From: Ostrinia nubilalis
Taxonomy: Eukaryota; Arthropoda; Insecta; Lepidoptera; Crambidae
Direction: 5' to 3'
Length of the DNA stretch: 64,000 nucleotides
Assembly: GCF_963855985.1 (NCBI RefSeq)
Contig: NC_087092.1
Location: forward strand, 868,001 to 932,000
The notes beneath the pieces are model-generated. The model saw only the letters and a list, made by a program, of their open reading frames with translations, made no database searches and was not told the DNA's origin. The position numbers and the translations under genes are program-made. How positions within the stretch are numbered: the first letter of the stretch is position 1; each line of letters begins with the position of its first letter. Positions 31,060-43,205 of this stretch are shown here, piece after piece.

Positions 31060-31400
31060 TGTCGTTGTTGCACATGTCAGTCATATCATCATCTCAGCCA
31101 TAGGAAGTCCATTGCTGAACATAGGCCCCCCCCAATGCTTTCCATGTTGCCCGGTTAGTAGCGGCTTGCATCCAGCGCCTTCCTGCTACCTTTATGATGT
31201 CGTGAGTCCACCTTGTGGGTGGACGTCCCACGCTGCGTTTTCCGGTAAGCACGCGGCCTCCACTCCAGAACCTTGCTGCCCCATCGGCCGTCAGTTCTGC
31301 AAACTACGAGTATGTGCCCTGCCCATGCCACTCCAGCTTGCTAATCCGTCGGCACATGAGTCAGTATTGGACTTTAAATGAGAGAGACAGGTGGTTGGTT
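31060..31400 (-). mobile_element. LINE 3'-end remnant
   Basis: The minus-strand translation reads 'GRPPTRWTHDIIKVAGRR', 'WMQAATNRATWKALGG' and 'AYVQQWTSYG', the conserved tail of a lepidopteran LINE reverse transcriptase. Upstream blocks are frame-shifted. Confidence 0.75.
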
Positions 31401-31453
31401 GTATCCGAATCAAAAATAAGGTCAACATTGTAGGGAGTAGTCTGGTAGTCTCA

Positions 31454-31870
31454 CTAAGGTAGTTGACGGATTGCCAACATCCTAACTAAAGTACAATATG
31501 GGCACCGTCGGGGAAGTACAGGCACAGAATAAGTAATACCATGGTACAGGGGAAGAGAACATTCAGTTCTTAGGTACTTACAACGTTGGCCAATGTTTAC
31601 GATCTTACCACACCTATCACTCAAAGCGGGATGCAGGCAAAATAAACAGCGATTGATGGACCTAATCCAGGCCCCTCCCGCGACCTTCACCAGATCGTCG
31701 GTCCACCTAGTAGGAGGCCTGCCCACGCTACGTCTTCCAGCCCGTGGTCAGCGCAGGACCGTGCATTGTGGAAGGACTTGGAGGAGGCCTTTGTCCAGTA
31801 GTGGACGTCATTTGGCTGAAACGAACGAACGAACGATGGACCTAAACACAGAAACTCAGTTATGAAATAG
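31454..31870. mobile_element. Rearranged LINE tail, halves in opposite orientation
   Basis: On the minus strand from 31726, 'MGRPPTRWTDDLVKVAGG'. On the plus strand from about 31745, 'SAQDRALWKDLEEAFVQ' then the usual (CGAA)n end. Normally these halves are contiguous on one strand, so one half has been inverted. Confidence 0.65.
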
Positions 31871-33000
31871 CTCCGCAGGATCGACTGGTAAGTTCGCTTC
31901 GAGAACAAAATTATTTCAATCAGCTTCATTTAACTTAGTCAGCTATCTATTACACAACTCGCCAAAATTGAATGTAATTTCGATGCCTGTTATGTGCCCT
32001 GTTTAAGAGTCGAACCCAGAACCAGAACCTTTCCAGCCTGGTAACTACTTATAAAAAAACATGGAAACATTGGATCAAGTGAGTTTTTTTTGTTAATGTC
32101 AAATTATTTTTTTAACTTTGTCACAATATTTTTTGATACTAGTTTCACTAATTTGCCTGCTTATTTTTTAGGTTCCTTGGCATCAAACGGGGCTGGTTCA
32201 GCCATAGAGCGGTATTATCGTTGGAAGCCTTTAATAAGTATAATGTGCAGCAATTATCCGTGTGTAGTTTCAAGGGAAAAGTATCGGAAACAATTGGGAT
32301 ACAGTTTGCTTTCCCTTATAAAACTATTATGTTTTCCTCCAGGGACAATTTCAGTCAAATCCGCTAAGCCGTGTTGCGTGATCGAGTGACAAACAACCAT
32401 CCGACCAAATGATAAAATACATCGAAAATAAACATTCAAGTTAACTTCGCTTGATGGCTACAGATACCTACATTATGGAATTTCCTTTTGGTTCAATGTA
32501 AGCAAGAATTAATAACATGTAAAATATTTTTGAGAGCTACTTCATTTCTTTTCTGTAGTCTTTTTTGTTTATCTTATGCTTATGTAAAGGCAAACTCTAA
32601 AGCAACAATTTAGTATACAGTACTTTAACAACTGTATTTAGTTCAGATAGTGATTATTAAGTTAGTAACACCTACTCAACACCTACCCACATAATCTAGC
32701 TTGAAATTAAATACCCAATGCAATATAAAGGCTTCATGTTGTTACCGCCGAGGTTTTTTACCTACATTTACGTGCCAAATAGTAGAGAACACCTGTACAC
32801 TACTATTAACTATATTTAGTTCCAGCCTTTGATTGCATTATTGTATCATCTAAATAACAAATGATCTCAGAAACGGTATAAAAATACGCGTCTTTAACCA
32901 CAAGTGATTTTTCCTTATTCCCGCCCACAAAGTATTTGTCTCTACCTCATAAGTTTGTGCGATGAATAACTCGCGTTCGTGACGAAGCAAAGGGACAAGT
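31871..33000. other. Non-coding DNA with unresolved repeats
   Basis: AT-rich, no convincing ORF. The stretch 32160-32420 has the composition of an interspersed element, but its ends are not clear. Confidence 0.4.
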
Positions 33001-33049
33001 AAGCAGCTAATATTCTCAAGTGCAAGAAACCAGGTTAGGCGATCCTGTT

Positions 33050-33775
33050 TTCAAAAATCCAGGACTAGCCGGTGCCTCCAGCTCTCAGCGCTCGGCGAGG
33101 GCCTTCGGAAGCATTCGGAAGGCTCCGCCGGCGTCCGGGGTGCGTCGCTATGGCAACGGGCGGGCACGCGGCGCTCTCGGCTCCGTCCGCGGCCGCTGCC
33201 GAAAATAAACACGAGAGCAACGCCTCGCAGGGCTGCCGTAGCGGCGACTCGGGTACTAGGACTCTCGTCACGTGATCACGTGGCCTAGTATTTTTCAGGA
33301 TTTTCCATTTATTTTCTTAAAATTTTAATTTAGGATTGATTGTATGGCTATAATATCACGTTTTGAAAATGATTAAAATAATAAGGCAGTAGTTAGGTGG
33401 GAACAAAAATAGTAAATCAAAGGAAAGCACGGGCGAAGTGATGGGAAAATCGCAGTGGAGCGACTCCCAGCGGGGTGTATCTCGCCGGGAAAGTATCTAG
33501 GTGATGTTTGTTCGGCGTGACGGAGCGAGGCGGCCCTGCGCGGCGCGGGCCGGGGCGGGAGTTGCGCGCGCACGGCTCCCGCGTCAGTCGCTGGGCGACG
33601 CGCGGCCGGCGCACGGTCGATAGAGGACTCGAGCACGACCACGACACGCCATGGTGCGCGACGCGTGCACGCGCGACCGGCCCCGCGCGTCGGTGTGAGT
33701 GAGTGACCTAGTGCTGTGGACGACGCCGAACGCGGCCGCTGAGCTTACGGTCAGTCCATTATCCAACCCCACCTG
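33050..33775 (+). promoter_or_regulatory. GC-rich promoter-like block with double E-box and possible first exon
   Basis: Two GC- and CpG-rich patches (33050-33285 and 33500-33775) stand out from an AT-rich region. CACGTGATCACGTG at 33269-33282 is a perfect palindrome holding two CACGTG E-boxes. An ATG in good context (ACGCCATGG, 33651) gives 14 codons before TCG|GTGTGA or CGGT|GTGAGT at about 33692-33694. The remainder of any such gene is not visible, so a long first intron or a non-coding first exon is inferred. ORFs on both strands here result from low stop-codon density. Confidence 0.45.
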
Positions 33776-35750
33776 CAAAGCCCGATAACACGGTTATGGT
33801 TATTGAGGCTTTCAGCTCCGATTGCGTTCCGAATCGGAGCGGAGACCTTCGATTTGCAAACGGTGTGTGATGTGAATGTCATTTGATGCTTGAATTTGGA
33901 ATGTTCGAGCCAGAGCCACCGCGTGGCGGGATGATAAAAGCAACGAATGATCTATACGCGTATTTCCATGGCTGTACATCGCATACATGTAAACATTCAG
34001 CAATTTTCATGATTGGATCTTCTTGATTGATCGGTTAGTGATAAGACGTGACGGCTCTACCGTGCGTTAGCTATTCCCAGTTGCGTACCACGTTGGGACC
34101 TAATTTACTGCTGGATACTTTATGATCCACGTAGGTACACGATGATAAAAGTGTATTTTATTGTTAACTAATAATAAAGGTTGGAATCCGGGGGTCCTCT
34201 GAGGCTTGAGAGTAATTGGTAGCAAATGAGGTTGGAGACGTAACTCAGAAGGTGAGCGTCTAAGGCGCGCACACGAGGGGGTTGACAAATCACATCAAGT
34301 GGCAATTAATTATTCTTAACCTAGATTGGTGTGCAACTAATAGGAACATGTTTGTTTAGTTCATTTATTAGCAGATCACAGACGATATTGATGATCGTCA
34401 ATAGAGATGTTATTCAGTATTTATTGAAATCTCATGAATGTCTACTTCTGTACTTTTCTCCATAAAATCTACATTTCAGAGGTTCCTAGAGTAGGTATTG
34501 CTTAGTATTTTTATACCTATGTACAAGTATAAAAAGTATACATATAGACACGTGGTTTGTGATATCACTTCATCTAGATTCGATACGGACTGGATTGTTC
34601 GAATTTTAATGGCTACCGAGACAGCCAGCGGTTTCGATTGCAAAGAATTTATGTTTATTTTATAGTACCGAACACACATTTAAGTTAACATTGAGGGAAC
34701 ACATAACATACCTACTTATATACCTAATATACTTACTTCTATGTCACATATTTATAGAAATAGTAATACGTATATAGCTGTGCGATTTGTCACAGACGCG
34801 GTCGTAAGGTTAGTAGGTAAAGTTAAATTTATGAGCAGGAAGGATGTCTTGAGGATTTGCTTACTTCGAATCGGTACTCATGGGATTACACACCGTATTA
34901 TTAGTTACATTAATTTCCGAATTTAACTTTTTTGTAGGTGTAACAACGATTGTTTAAGATTAAGTTTCAGCAAAATCTAACAAGTAACGAGGCGTAATCA
35001 TTTGTCGAGGACATATTATATCTTTATTTCCTGCTATAATTATATTATATTAAAAGTTAAATATTATATTTAATATAGTACCGATTTTATTGACGGGCTT
35101 AAAACGACAGATTCAAGATATAAATTTCAGATTTTCTATAAATCCGGTTTGTTGACTTTACTGCTACGAAACGACGAGCTACGAGCTACAATAACTTGCT
35201 ACGGCGTAGCACGAGACTGTTCGGTACCACCTCTTTATTATATTCTATCGATAAAATAGAAAAATATTGAGTATTGAGTAGATATCAATAAACGTAGATG
35301 ATATTGGTTTCATCATTTATTCAGAGAAAAGAAAAAATATTGGTACATGAATAATTTAGGAATGCTTGGGCTTGGGATTGCCAAATAAACATTTTCTTTC
35401 TTCTATTCTCAGATAGTAATATATTTTGAAATAGGGTTTAATACAAAGTACGAAATAGTCATTACTTATTTGTTTATTTGGTTTGGTGGGAAAATGTACT
35501 TGTTTGCAAAATTTACTATATTCAGACCTTTAGTTAAACATTAAAACAGGCGTGTCTATTTAAGTAAAAGATTGAAACTGCCATAGTACTGGAAAATAAA
35601 GCTGGTTACAAATTATTTATCATTTCTCTCAAGTACTCGAAGTTGTCACATGTTTACTGCTTAGTTAATCTCGTTCTTAAACCTGCTCTAAAACCGAGAT
35701 ATCCATATTAACATAAATCTAAATACACAGCGCTTCACAATCGCACGCGA
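33776..35750. other. Non-coding AT-rich DNA
   Basis: No supported gene. A CTACG/CGTAG-rich cluster occurs at about 35160-35215 and an inverted AT run at about 35030-35085. Confidence 0.4.
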
Positions 35751-35849
35751 GCACCGGTAATGCAAATATTAATACCATATACCAACATTATAGGTACAGT
35801 ACTTATCTCACTACTACTGAATGTCTACCCTATGCTTAGTATTTTATTT

Positions 35850-36395
35850 ATTTATTTGAAAATCCGTAAACATATACATTTATTTACTAAGAAAAGTGAC
35901 GTCCACTCATTTAACACGAGACATAAGAATAAACTTGCTGTTCCATCATTTAGGTTGCATAAGATAGGTAATTCATTCTTGGGGAAATGTATTACCATAT
36001 TTAACAAAATACCACACAACCTTGTCGAATTGCCAATAAACAAATTTAAGATACATATAAAAATACCCTTATGTCCAAAGGGTTCGAGACTATATTGATG
36101 ACAAGGATGCGTGGTCAGTTCAGTCTGCACATATTTGATGTACTTAAATTTGACTATTCTTACCGTTAGATAATTCCTGGCAATAAGTGGTGACTGAGTT
36201 TGTTCCGGCGTTTCTTCTCAGCACTTGCCATATGTTTGTCTCGAAGCGCTGGTAGGGCCCAAAAGATAAGGAGACATGTAAAGTGCCCCATAAGGGCTAC
36301 CTTTTTCTTTTTTTTATTATTTTCTATTGACGTTCATAAGTGCCACTTGTGGTCTAAACTGAATAAATATTTTTGATTTTGATTTTGATTTTGAA
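35850..36395 (+). mobile_element. 5'-truncated LINE: reverse-transcriptase C-terminus and 3' UTR
   Basis: The frame at about 35870-36098 reads 'VHSFNTRHKNKLAVPSFR', 'SFLGKCITIFNKIPHN', 'LPINKFK', the conserved C-terminus of many insect LINE polymerases. It is followed by the 3' UTR with GTGGTGACTGAGTTTGTTCC and a (GATTTT)n tail ending at about 36395. Confidence 0.8.
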
Positions 36396-36399
36396 ACTA

Positions 36400-37070
36400 T
36401 TGCATAAACTTACATAAGTATACGGTGCAAGAAAAGGAGTTGAAGTAGCAAAAATGTAACACAAAATAAACCTTTTTGGATACTGATAGCATACGAGAAT
36501 ATTATGTATTTAATACCTAACGTATTTAGAAACAACCCTCAAATATTATGTACTTAAAAATAGATCCTAGCTTGGGTTTGGTCCGAATATTGAAATTTTC
36601 CTAATCACAGGCTTAATATATTTGAGTTTGAATTTAGTTTAGGGCGTCGTTTCAGAACATAGGCTTTTAGTCATAAGACTTATAACAGGCGGCTGACACG
36701 TGGCTGTCATCTCCGATGATAATCTGATTAATTGATCAGTAATTATGATAACCTTCCCAGAGAAGTTTCAGGTAGGTAGTCCTTGTATCATCTGGCGTTA
36801 TAAAGCCATTATATTACAATAGTTCTTCAGTTTATAGAATGCTTCGATTTTTCTAGAACGCTCTTTCGCTCTAACGAGTATATCAGCATTTTAGAGTTTA
36901 CACTCATTTTATTTTTGCAAGTAGGCTTTGAAAAGCAGTCACTATTGTCAGACTCATTTTCAAGGGTTTTCAAAGATACGTAACGTAAAGCTTACGTATG
37001 ATTTTGCTAAGTAAATGCAAATATCGTGTTTATAATTTCTTTGTACAGTTCAGTTCTCTATTAGAGAGAT
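36400..37070. other. Non-coding AT-rich DNA
   Basis: Nothing recognised; no ORF above background. Confidence 0.4.
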
Positions 37071-37071
37071 T

Positions 37072-37220
37072 AACGCCCGTATTCACAAACACTACTATGA
37101 GGTCTCAAAGTGCGCGTGGACGCACAGGGTGACCCACGAACCAATTACAGAGCTTTATTAAACGCAGTGCGTTGATTTGCTGCTTCACTTAAGCAAGCAT
37201 CGTTTGTGAATGCAGGCGTA
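37072..37220. mobile_element. MITE or short inverted-end repeat
   Basis: Ends ACGCCCGTATTCACAAAC and GTTTGTGAATGCAGGCGT are inverted. The interior is about 110 bp and non-coding. Confidence 0.75.
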
Positions 37221-39785
37221 AAAATCTCTTTGTGCAAACATCAGACTGTAAATTTTTATTGCAAATCAGCATCTGTTAACTACACAAAATGTCTCAGATT
37301 AGCTTTATGTACTTTTGGGCCACGTTCAGAAATTCCTGGCCAGTTTGAGTCGTTTATTCAGGACCTAATGAGGGCCCAGCCTGGAAGGGTTCTGCACTGA
37401 TCAATATGCACACGAGCTTATCTCAGGCCCGAAGGCTGTTGATACATAATTTGTATGGTGGCATGTTTGCAGAGTTGATGAGACACGGCGTTATCGACTT
37501 GGTTTGATATTAGATTTATTGAAGTTGAATAGTAAACAATAGTTTTTTTTTACGTAAAAGATTGACTTTTGCCTTTGGAAACTTAATTTAGGGTTTCACT
37601 TGCTGAAGTCTGAGCTGAGGCCGAAACCGGATATTATATCGAGAACTTGTTTATTGTTAAATAGTGTCTCTGGATTTGAGACAGATATATCTGGAAGATA
37701 CCTTACCTTATCAGAAACCTGGAACTTTATCAGGGATAGGTAGTAAGTAGTTCATTTGCTGAAACATACTTATAATTCAAACGCAATAATCAAAATTATA
37801 CTTACAACCGAAAACGTATTAAAGTCATGCGAATATTCGTAAAATAAAGTTAGCCCAATTGCCAGAAACAACTTTATTTAGATTTAACCAACCCCAAATT
37901 CTTTAACTACGGTAACGTAGGAAGACAGCTACGACGTAGTCACCTCGTAGCACACTCTACGATACGCGCTACGGTGCTACGAGAGATTTCTTACATAATT
38001 ATGATAATTTAGTATCCCCGGTCACACTGTTCGCGGTCCCCGCCAGGTGGCGTTGTAACCGATTGGGGGTTAGTGGGGACTTCCGCCCGTGTAATGGGGG
38101 CGAAAACTGAATTATTGTATCTTATTTTTATTTCGGAGCCTGAAATATGATCGTGTTTAACGTGGTAAACGTACGTATGTTTTGCTTTTTATATTTTGTA
38201 TTGATAAAATGAAACGAGAAAACAATTACGCGGTTTAGGTGCTAGTTTTTGGAACTGAATCAAATGATTATATTTCACTTATACGCTGAAGCTATTCCAG
38301 TTTAAAACATTATATTTAGTTGTTTATTCGTTGAAAAACATTACAACATTTGAGTTCCCAAGGTTAAAATATATCATAGGTTTCTGAATTACTCGCAAAA
38401 AGTTTTCTAGGTCAATATATGGCTGATGATCAACAGATGGAATTTTCTCACATGATTTTCTCACTATTGCTGCTATTGTCTTATACACGACAGTGCATAT
38501 GCTGCGCTATAAATAAAACTACGACGTTTCCAGTGCGCGCTATAAAATACGACTCGATGAGCACGGGATGAAAATAATAAACCTATCCGCCAGGTAGAAC
38601 GCACTAATAAAGCTGTGTACCTATTCTATTAATTTATGTTTTACCACAATTTTCAATGTTCTTTAAATCCTTTACCTGCACTTTAGCTTCTGTGCTACTA
38701 AACTGCTTTATTATTTAGTTAAGAAATGGCAAGTTCAAGTCTGAAATTCCACGAACTCTTAATTGAACAGTGACGTTTTTCTTTTATTCAATAGCCTAGT
38801 TCGAAGCCGACACAACTTAACTTTGACATTAGTTAGCAAACCTTTAGCTACCACAGAGTTTTATGCATCAAATGTAACTCGGGTACGAAGAAGTTGCATT
38901 AGACGGGCCTTCTACGCCATTTTCGTATTTTGCCTCCATCTGTCACTCTCGCTCACAACAGTTTGTCAAGATGAGTGAAAGAGATAGATACAGCTGAAAA
39001 TGCGGACATGTACAGAGTAGCCCTGCTGTATCTGAAAGCGATTGCCTCCAGAGTCGGTAGCGACGCCCCTGTAATATTTCAGAAGCGATTTTACGGCGGC
39101 GCGAGTCAGGGATATATTTTATACGGTCGATCTTGATTCCGCGCGATTTGCATGTGCGAGATTGATGCCGTAAGACTTATGCTGAGGAAACTTTCGTGTA
39201 CCCACGATACGACTTGCAAGTGCCTTTTAAAACTTCAAACTTAATATGATTGGTTATTTATTTATACGTCAATTTTAATATTTGACAAACTATTACTACT
39301 ACTGTTGACCTACCAATGTTTAGTGTCTTTAGTAGGTAACTCAGCAGTGTTTCAGATAAATTGCCCTAAAGATGTTAATTTTCAATAAAATACAAAGCCT
39401 ATCTAATATTATTGAAGTATCTCAAAAATATACGTTAAGCTATGTGGCCTGTTTCTGAGGCTAAGTACAAACATAAACGGTTCAAAACTAGTTCTGCACT
39501 TGTCCAAAACATAACTTTTTGCCACCGAAAAACTATTTAAATGTTAGCCCAAAGTTCACCCCCCGGGACGAGCGCGACCTAACCTATTCACTTTGCTCGT
39601 AATGAACCTTTACATGATTCGTTAGTTATTTAATTAGAATAACCAATTAGACCCGGGAACTGAGCTAATTTTGCCGCTGCAAATATTTTAATTATCTTTT
39701 AGTGAACGAGAATGTTAGTCTACTGTTCTAGTTACTGTTGTTACAATTAAAGTTTATATGTGTCGCTAATTAACTAATTTGTAAT
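37221..39785. other. Non-coding DNA
   Basis: No supported gene. A CTACG/CGTAG cluster lies at 37915-37985. Short ORFs at 37206-37400 and 38763-38978 have no motif. Confidence 0.4.
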
Positions 39786-39786
39786 T

Positions 39787-39908
39787 AAGGCTGAGTTGCA
39801 CCACCTAACTTTGACCGTAACTATGACAATAACCGGTGTTTTTTGTATGGAGTTTGACAGATTTTTGACGTGTGTCAAAGTTAAAGTAAGATGGTGCAAC
39901 CCAGCCTA
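39787..39908. mobile_element. MITE, about 122 bp
   Basis: Ends TAAGGCTGAGTTGCACCA and TGGTGCAACCCAGCCTAA are inverted, and the match extends into AACTTTGAC / GTCAAAGTT. Confidence 0.85.
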
Positions 39909-41701
39909 AGTTTGTGTCTCAATTACGTACTGTACCATTTTTAATGACTTTACAGGTTTTTTACCGAAAACTGTTCCGTAAATATCCCGTTTTGATCTCT
40001 TTTTCCTATCTCATGAAAGAAAGATAGTTAAGCTAGAGCTGTAAACACATGTCACTTTAATGGATATTCATAGAGCGCATACGCATTTAAAAACATCGTT
40101 TGCTAATGGAGCTTTAAGTGCACATTGAAATCAAGTTATCAATAGAGTATTTATACAACCAATATTTCCTTTAAAGTAACAAAGCATTGTTTTACAGTAC
40201 GGATGAAACGATACTTTATTTTCGTTGATTTGCTATATTCGATTTTATTTTAATTTGAAATGTAAAAACAGAATATCATATCAAATGAAAATCTTTATGA
40301 AGAAAAGATTTTTGATAGCTCTTAAAAAGTATCTCATTTGACTGATGGTGGTGTCCAATTCCCTTTTGTACGTACGATACGTATCGTAGATATTTTTGGT
40401 TTAATGCAGCAAATATCTGAAGTTTAAAAGGAAACCAATGCCGTGTGAAAGACTAATAATTATGAAATGGAAAGCTTAGTTAAGATGGAAAACAGTTGGT
40501 TTGCCGGAGAACTCAAAAATACGAACAAAAATATTACTTAATGGAGTCTTTTTTCTTTCTTTTATCAGTCCATTATCGCGAATGAAAACTTATGTGCAAA
40601 TAAGAGCTATTTTTGCTTCTCTTTGTATTAACATTTAGAGGCACATTGTTAATGATTCTACACGCACAGTGCATCTAAACCTGAACCAAAACATCCAGTG
40701 TTTAATTAAGCAATCAATTACAGAGTAAATTAATTAGCATGTGATTTCAGAGCATTATACAACTAAACATACATTTACATACAACCACATTGTACTTATG
40801 GACATAGTTATGTTGATAAATGTGCTATCATTGTAATTATCATCATCAACAATTTAGGATCATTTTTACCATATAAAGGTGGCGTATGTAATAGGTAGGT
40901 GAAATTTTATTTAAAAAAAATGTAATGTGAGATTGGATAGAGTTTTATTTCAGGTAGGTATGTGTAAAAGACTAGTGACTGATTGTCTGTCAGAAGGTAA
41001 AGCTATTGATACGATTGAGTTATGTACTAGTACCAGCTCATAAAGTGACTTCATGGTTATGATCTCAGTTGTTAAACACAAAAATATCTATTGACTACAC
41101 GTGCACCATTCAGTTTTTTTATTTTGTGTTGTACCTACCTCGAAAAGTGGACTTAACCGAGACTATTTTGGAATCAGGCTACTAAAATAATGTTAACGAA
41201 GCAATTACCAATTATTTAATGGTTCCAACTATTCGAAAAACGCTTCTATCTCAGTTTTATCTTTCGGCGTTAACGGCTTTAGAATAAAGGCTAGAATGCA
41301 GAAGCTGCCGGTGCTCGGGGCATGTAAATTTTCATTTAATTTCGTTTAGGGTCACAGCGCAGTGCGGCACTTTTAGAGTTCTTTGATCGAATGGTAAAAC
41401 GGAATACTTGTGGTATCAGCTAGACGTCAGGTTATCTCTCACACGCTTTTATTATTTAGCATCATCACTGTCAGTAGAAATTGGAATACTGTATGTTAAA
41501 TGCGAATAGTTCAATTGGTCTGATAATACCTAATCTTTACATCAATTAGGTTAGCCTTTTTCTTAAGTGCCTGTGAATCGAATTGTATCTATAGCTTGAG
41601 CCGGCTTGTTTGGTATTAAAAAACGAGACAGGTAGCTACAGTTTCATTGTACATTTTTCAGCTCTACTAGTATAGCTCTATCACTCATTCCATTACATCA
41701 T
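39909..41701. other. Non-coding DNA
   Basis: No supported gene. A small palindromic run with GTACGTACGATACGTATCG lies near 40368. Confidence 0.4.
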
Positions 41702-41771
41702 GGCAAGGAAGAGAGGCGAATGCAGTACATGATATTATTATCATGTACTGCATTCGCCTCTCTTCCTTGCC
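41702..41771. repeat. Perfect 33-bp hairpin with 4-nt loop
   Basis: Left arm 41702-41734 starts GGCAAGGAAGAGAGG and right arm 41739-41771 is its exact reverse complement. The loop is TTAT. It sits 15 bp before a 1.4-kb fold-back. Confidence 0.95.
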
Positions 41772-41785
41772 TATATTTACCTAAT

Positions 41786-43205
41786 AGGCCAGTAGAATTA
41801 AACACAAAAATTGATTAAATCGGAAATAATTCCTACAAAAGATTTTTTTGCTTTAATGGCTTCATTGGTTGCCCATTAAGACTCTCCTAAGTTTTCGACT
41901 TCGACGGAGTTGTGCTTAAGTGGTGGGGGCCCCCGAAAGGGGCGTTTTTTCGGTTTTCCGGTTATACCGCGTAAAGGACTTACCCTATCGAAAAGTGGTC
42001 TTCATGACGGTTAAAGGGCACTTAATCCTGCATTGAATAAGACCAAATTCATATGTTTTGGACAAACCGTTCTCGCGCTAAAGTTCGGCAAAGTAGAAAA
42101 TATACGTATAATTAATGACCTTCTCCACGTCCAATGGCTTGTTACCCACATGCTTCCAAGCCTTGTAAAGGGTCGCCTTAACCAGTGTAACCCTAACAAG
42201 GCTCACGAGTTTGATTCGCTTATCCTTGTTCGTCCCAGCCGTTCCTTAACTGCGGTTGCTGCACCTCTTCCTGGCACTCTCCTGAACGACTCTGTGTTAC
42301 CTAATGTGGCTGCCCCTCTTCCTTGTACCCTCCTGTACGATTTCATTGCTTAGCCATATGCCTGGTCCAAGGTTCGACGCCACAAAATCAACTTCGTACG
42401 AGTGAAAATAGTTTAAATACTATTTCCCGTGCTTGCAACATTTTTCTTTACTGCTTCGCCTCTATTAGTCGCAGAGTGATTGTATATATCCTATAGCCTT
42501 CCTCAATGTATGAGCTATTCAACACAAAAATAATGATTTCAATCAAACTAGTAATTCTTAAGATTAGCGCGTTCAAACAAACAAACAAAAAACTCTTCAG
42601 CGTTTTAATATGAACTTGTTGTTGTTGATTTTTGGCGTCGAACCTTAGACCAGGCATACGGCTAGGCCACGTAGTCATGCAGGAGGATACAAGGAAGAGG
42701 GGCAGCCACAGTAGGTAACACAGAGTCGTTCAGGTGAGTTCCAGGAAGAGGTGCAGCAACCGCAGTTAAGGAACGGCTGGGACGAACAAGGATAGGCGCA
42801 TCAAGCTCGTAAGCCTTGATAGGGTTACACTGGTTGAGGTGGCCCTTTTCAAGACTTGGAAACCATTGGACATGGAGAGGGTCATTAATTATACGTATAT
42901 TTTCTACTTTGCCGAACTTTAGCGCGAGAACGGTTTGTCCAAAACATATGAATTTGGTCTTATTCAATGCAGGATTAAGTGCCCTTCAACCGTCATGAAG
43001 ACGACTTTTTGATAGGGTAAGTCCTTTACGCGGTATAACCGGAAAACCGAAAAAATGCCCCTTTCGGGGGCCCTCACCACTTAAGCACAACTCCGTCGAA
43101 GTCGAAAACTTAGGAGAGTCTTAATGGGCAACCAATGAAGCCATTAAAACAATAAAATCTTTTGTAGGAATTATTTCCGATTTATAAGCTAATTCTACTG
43201 GACTA
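41786..43205. repeat. 1.4-kb fold-back element with about 600-bp arms
   Basis: Arms run from about 41786 to 42390 and from about 42620 to 43205, inverted, around a loop of roughly 230 bp. Each arm has a roughly 100-codon frame reading toward the centre (42033-42353 + and 42662-42967 -). The frames share 'LALKFGKVENIRIIND' and two tandem 'VAAPLP..LL.D' units, and neither begins with ATG. The right-arm frame has a five-codon deletion and several substitutions yet stays open. The opposite strand is also partly open, so coding status is uncertain. Confidence 0.85.

Noticed and set aside
33020..33778. Six overlapping ORFs in the GC-rich block
   Set aside because: Open on both strands because GC-rich DNA has few stops; only the block itself is reported.
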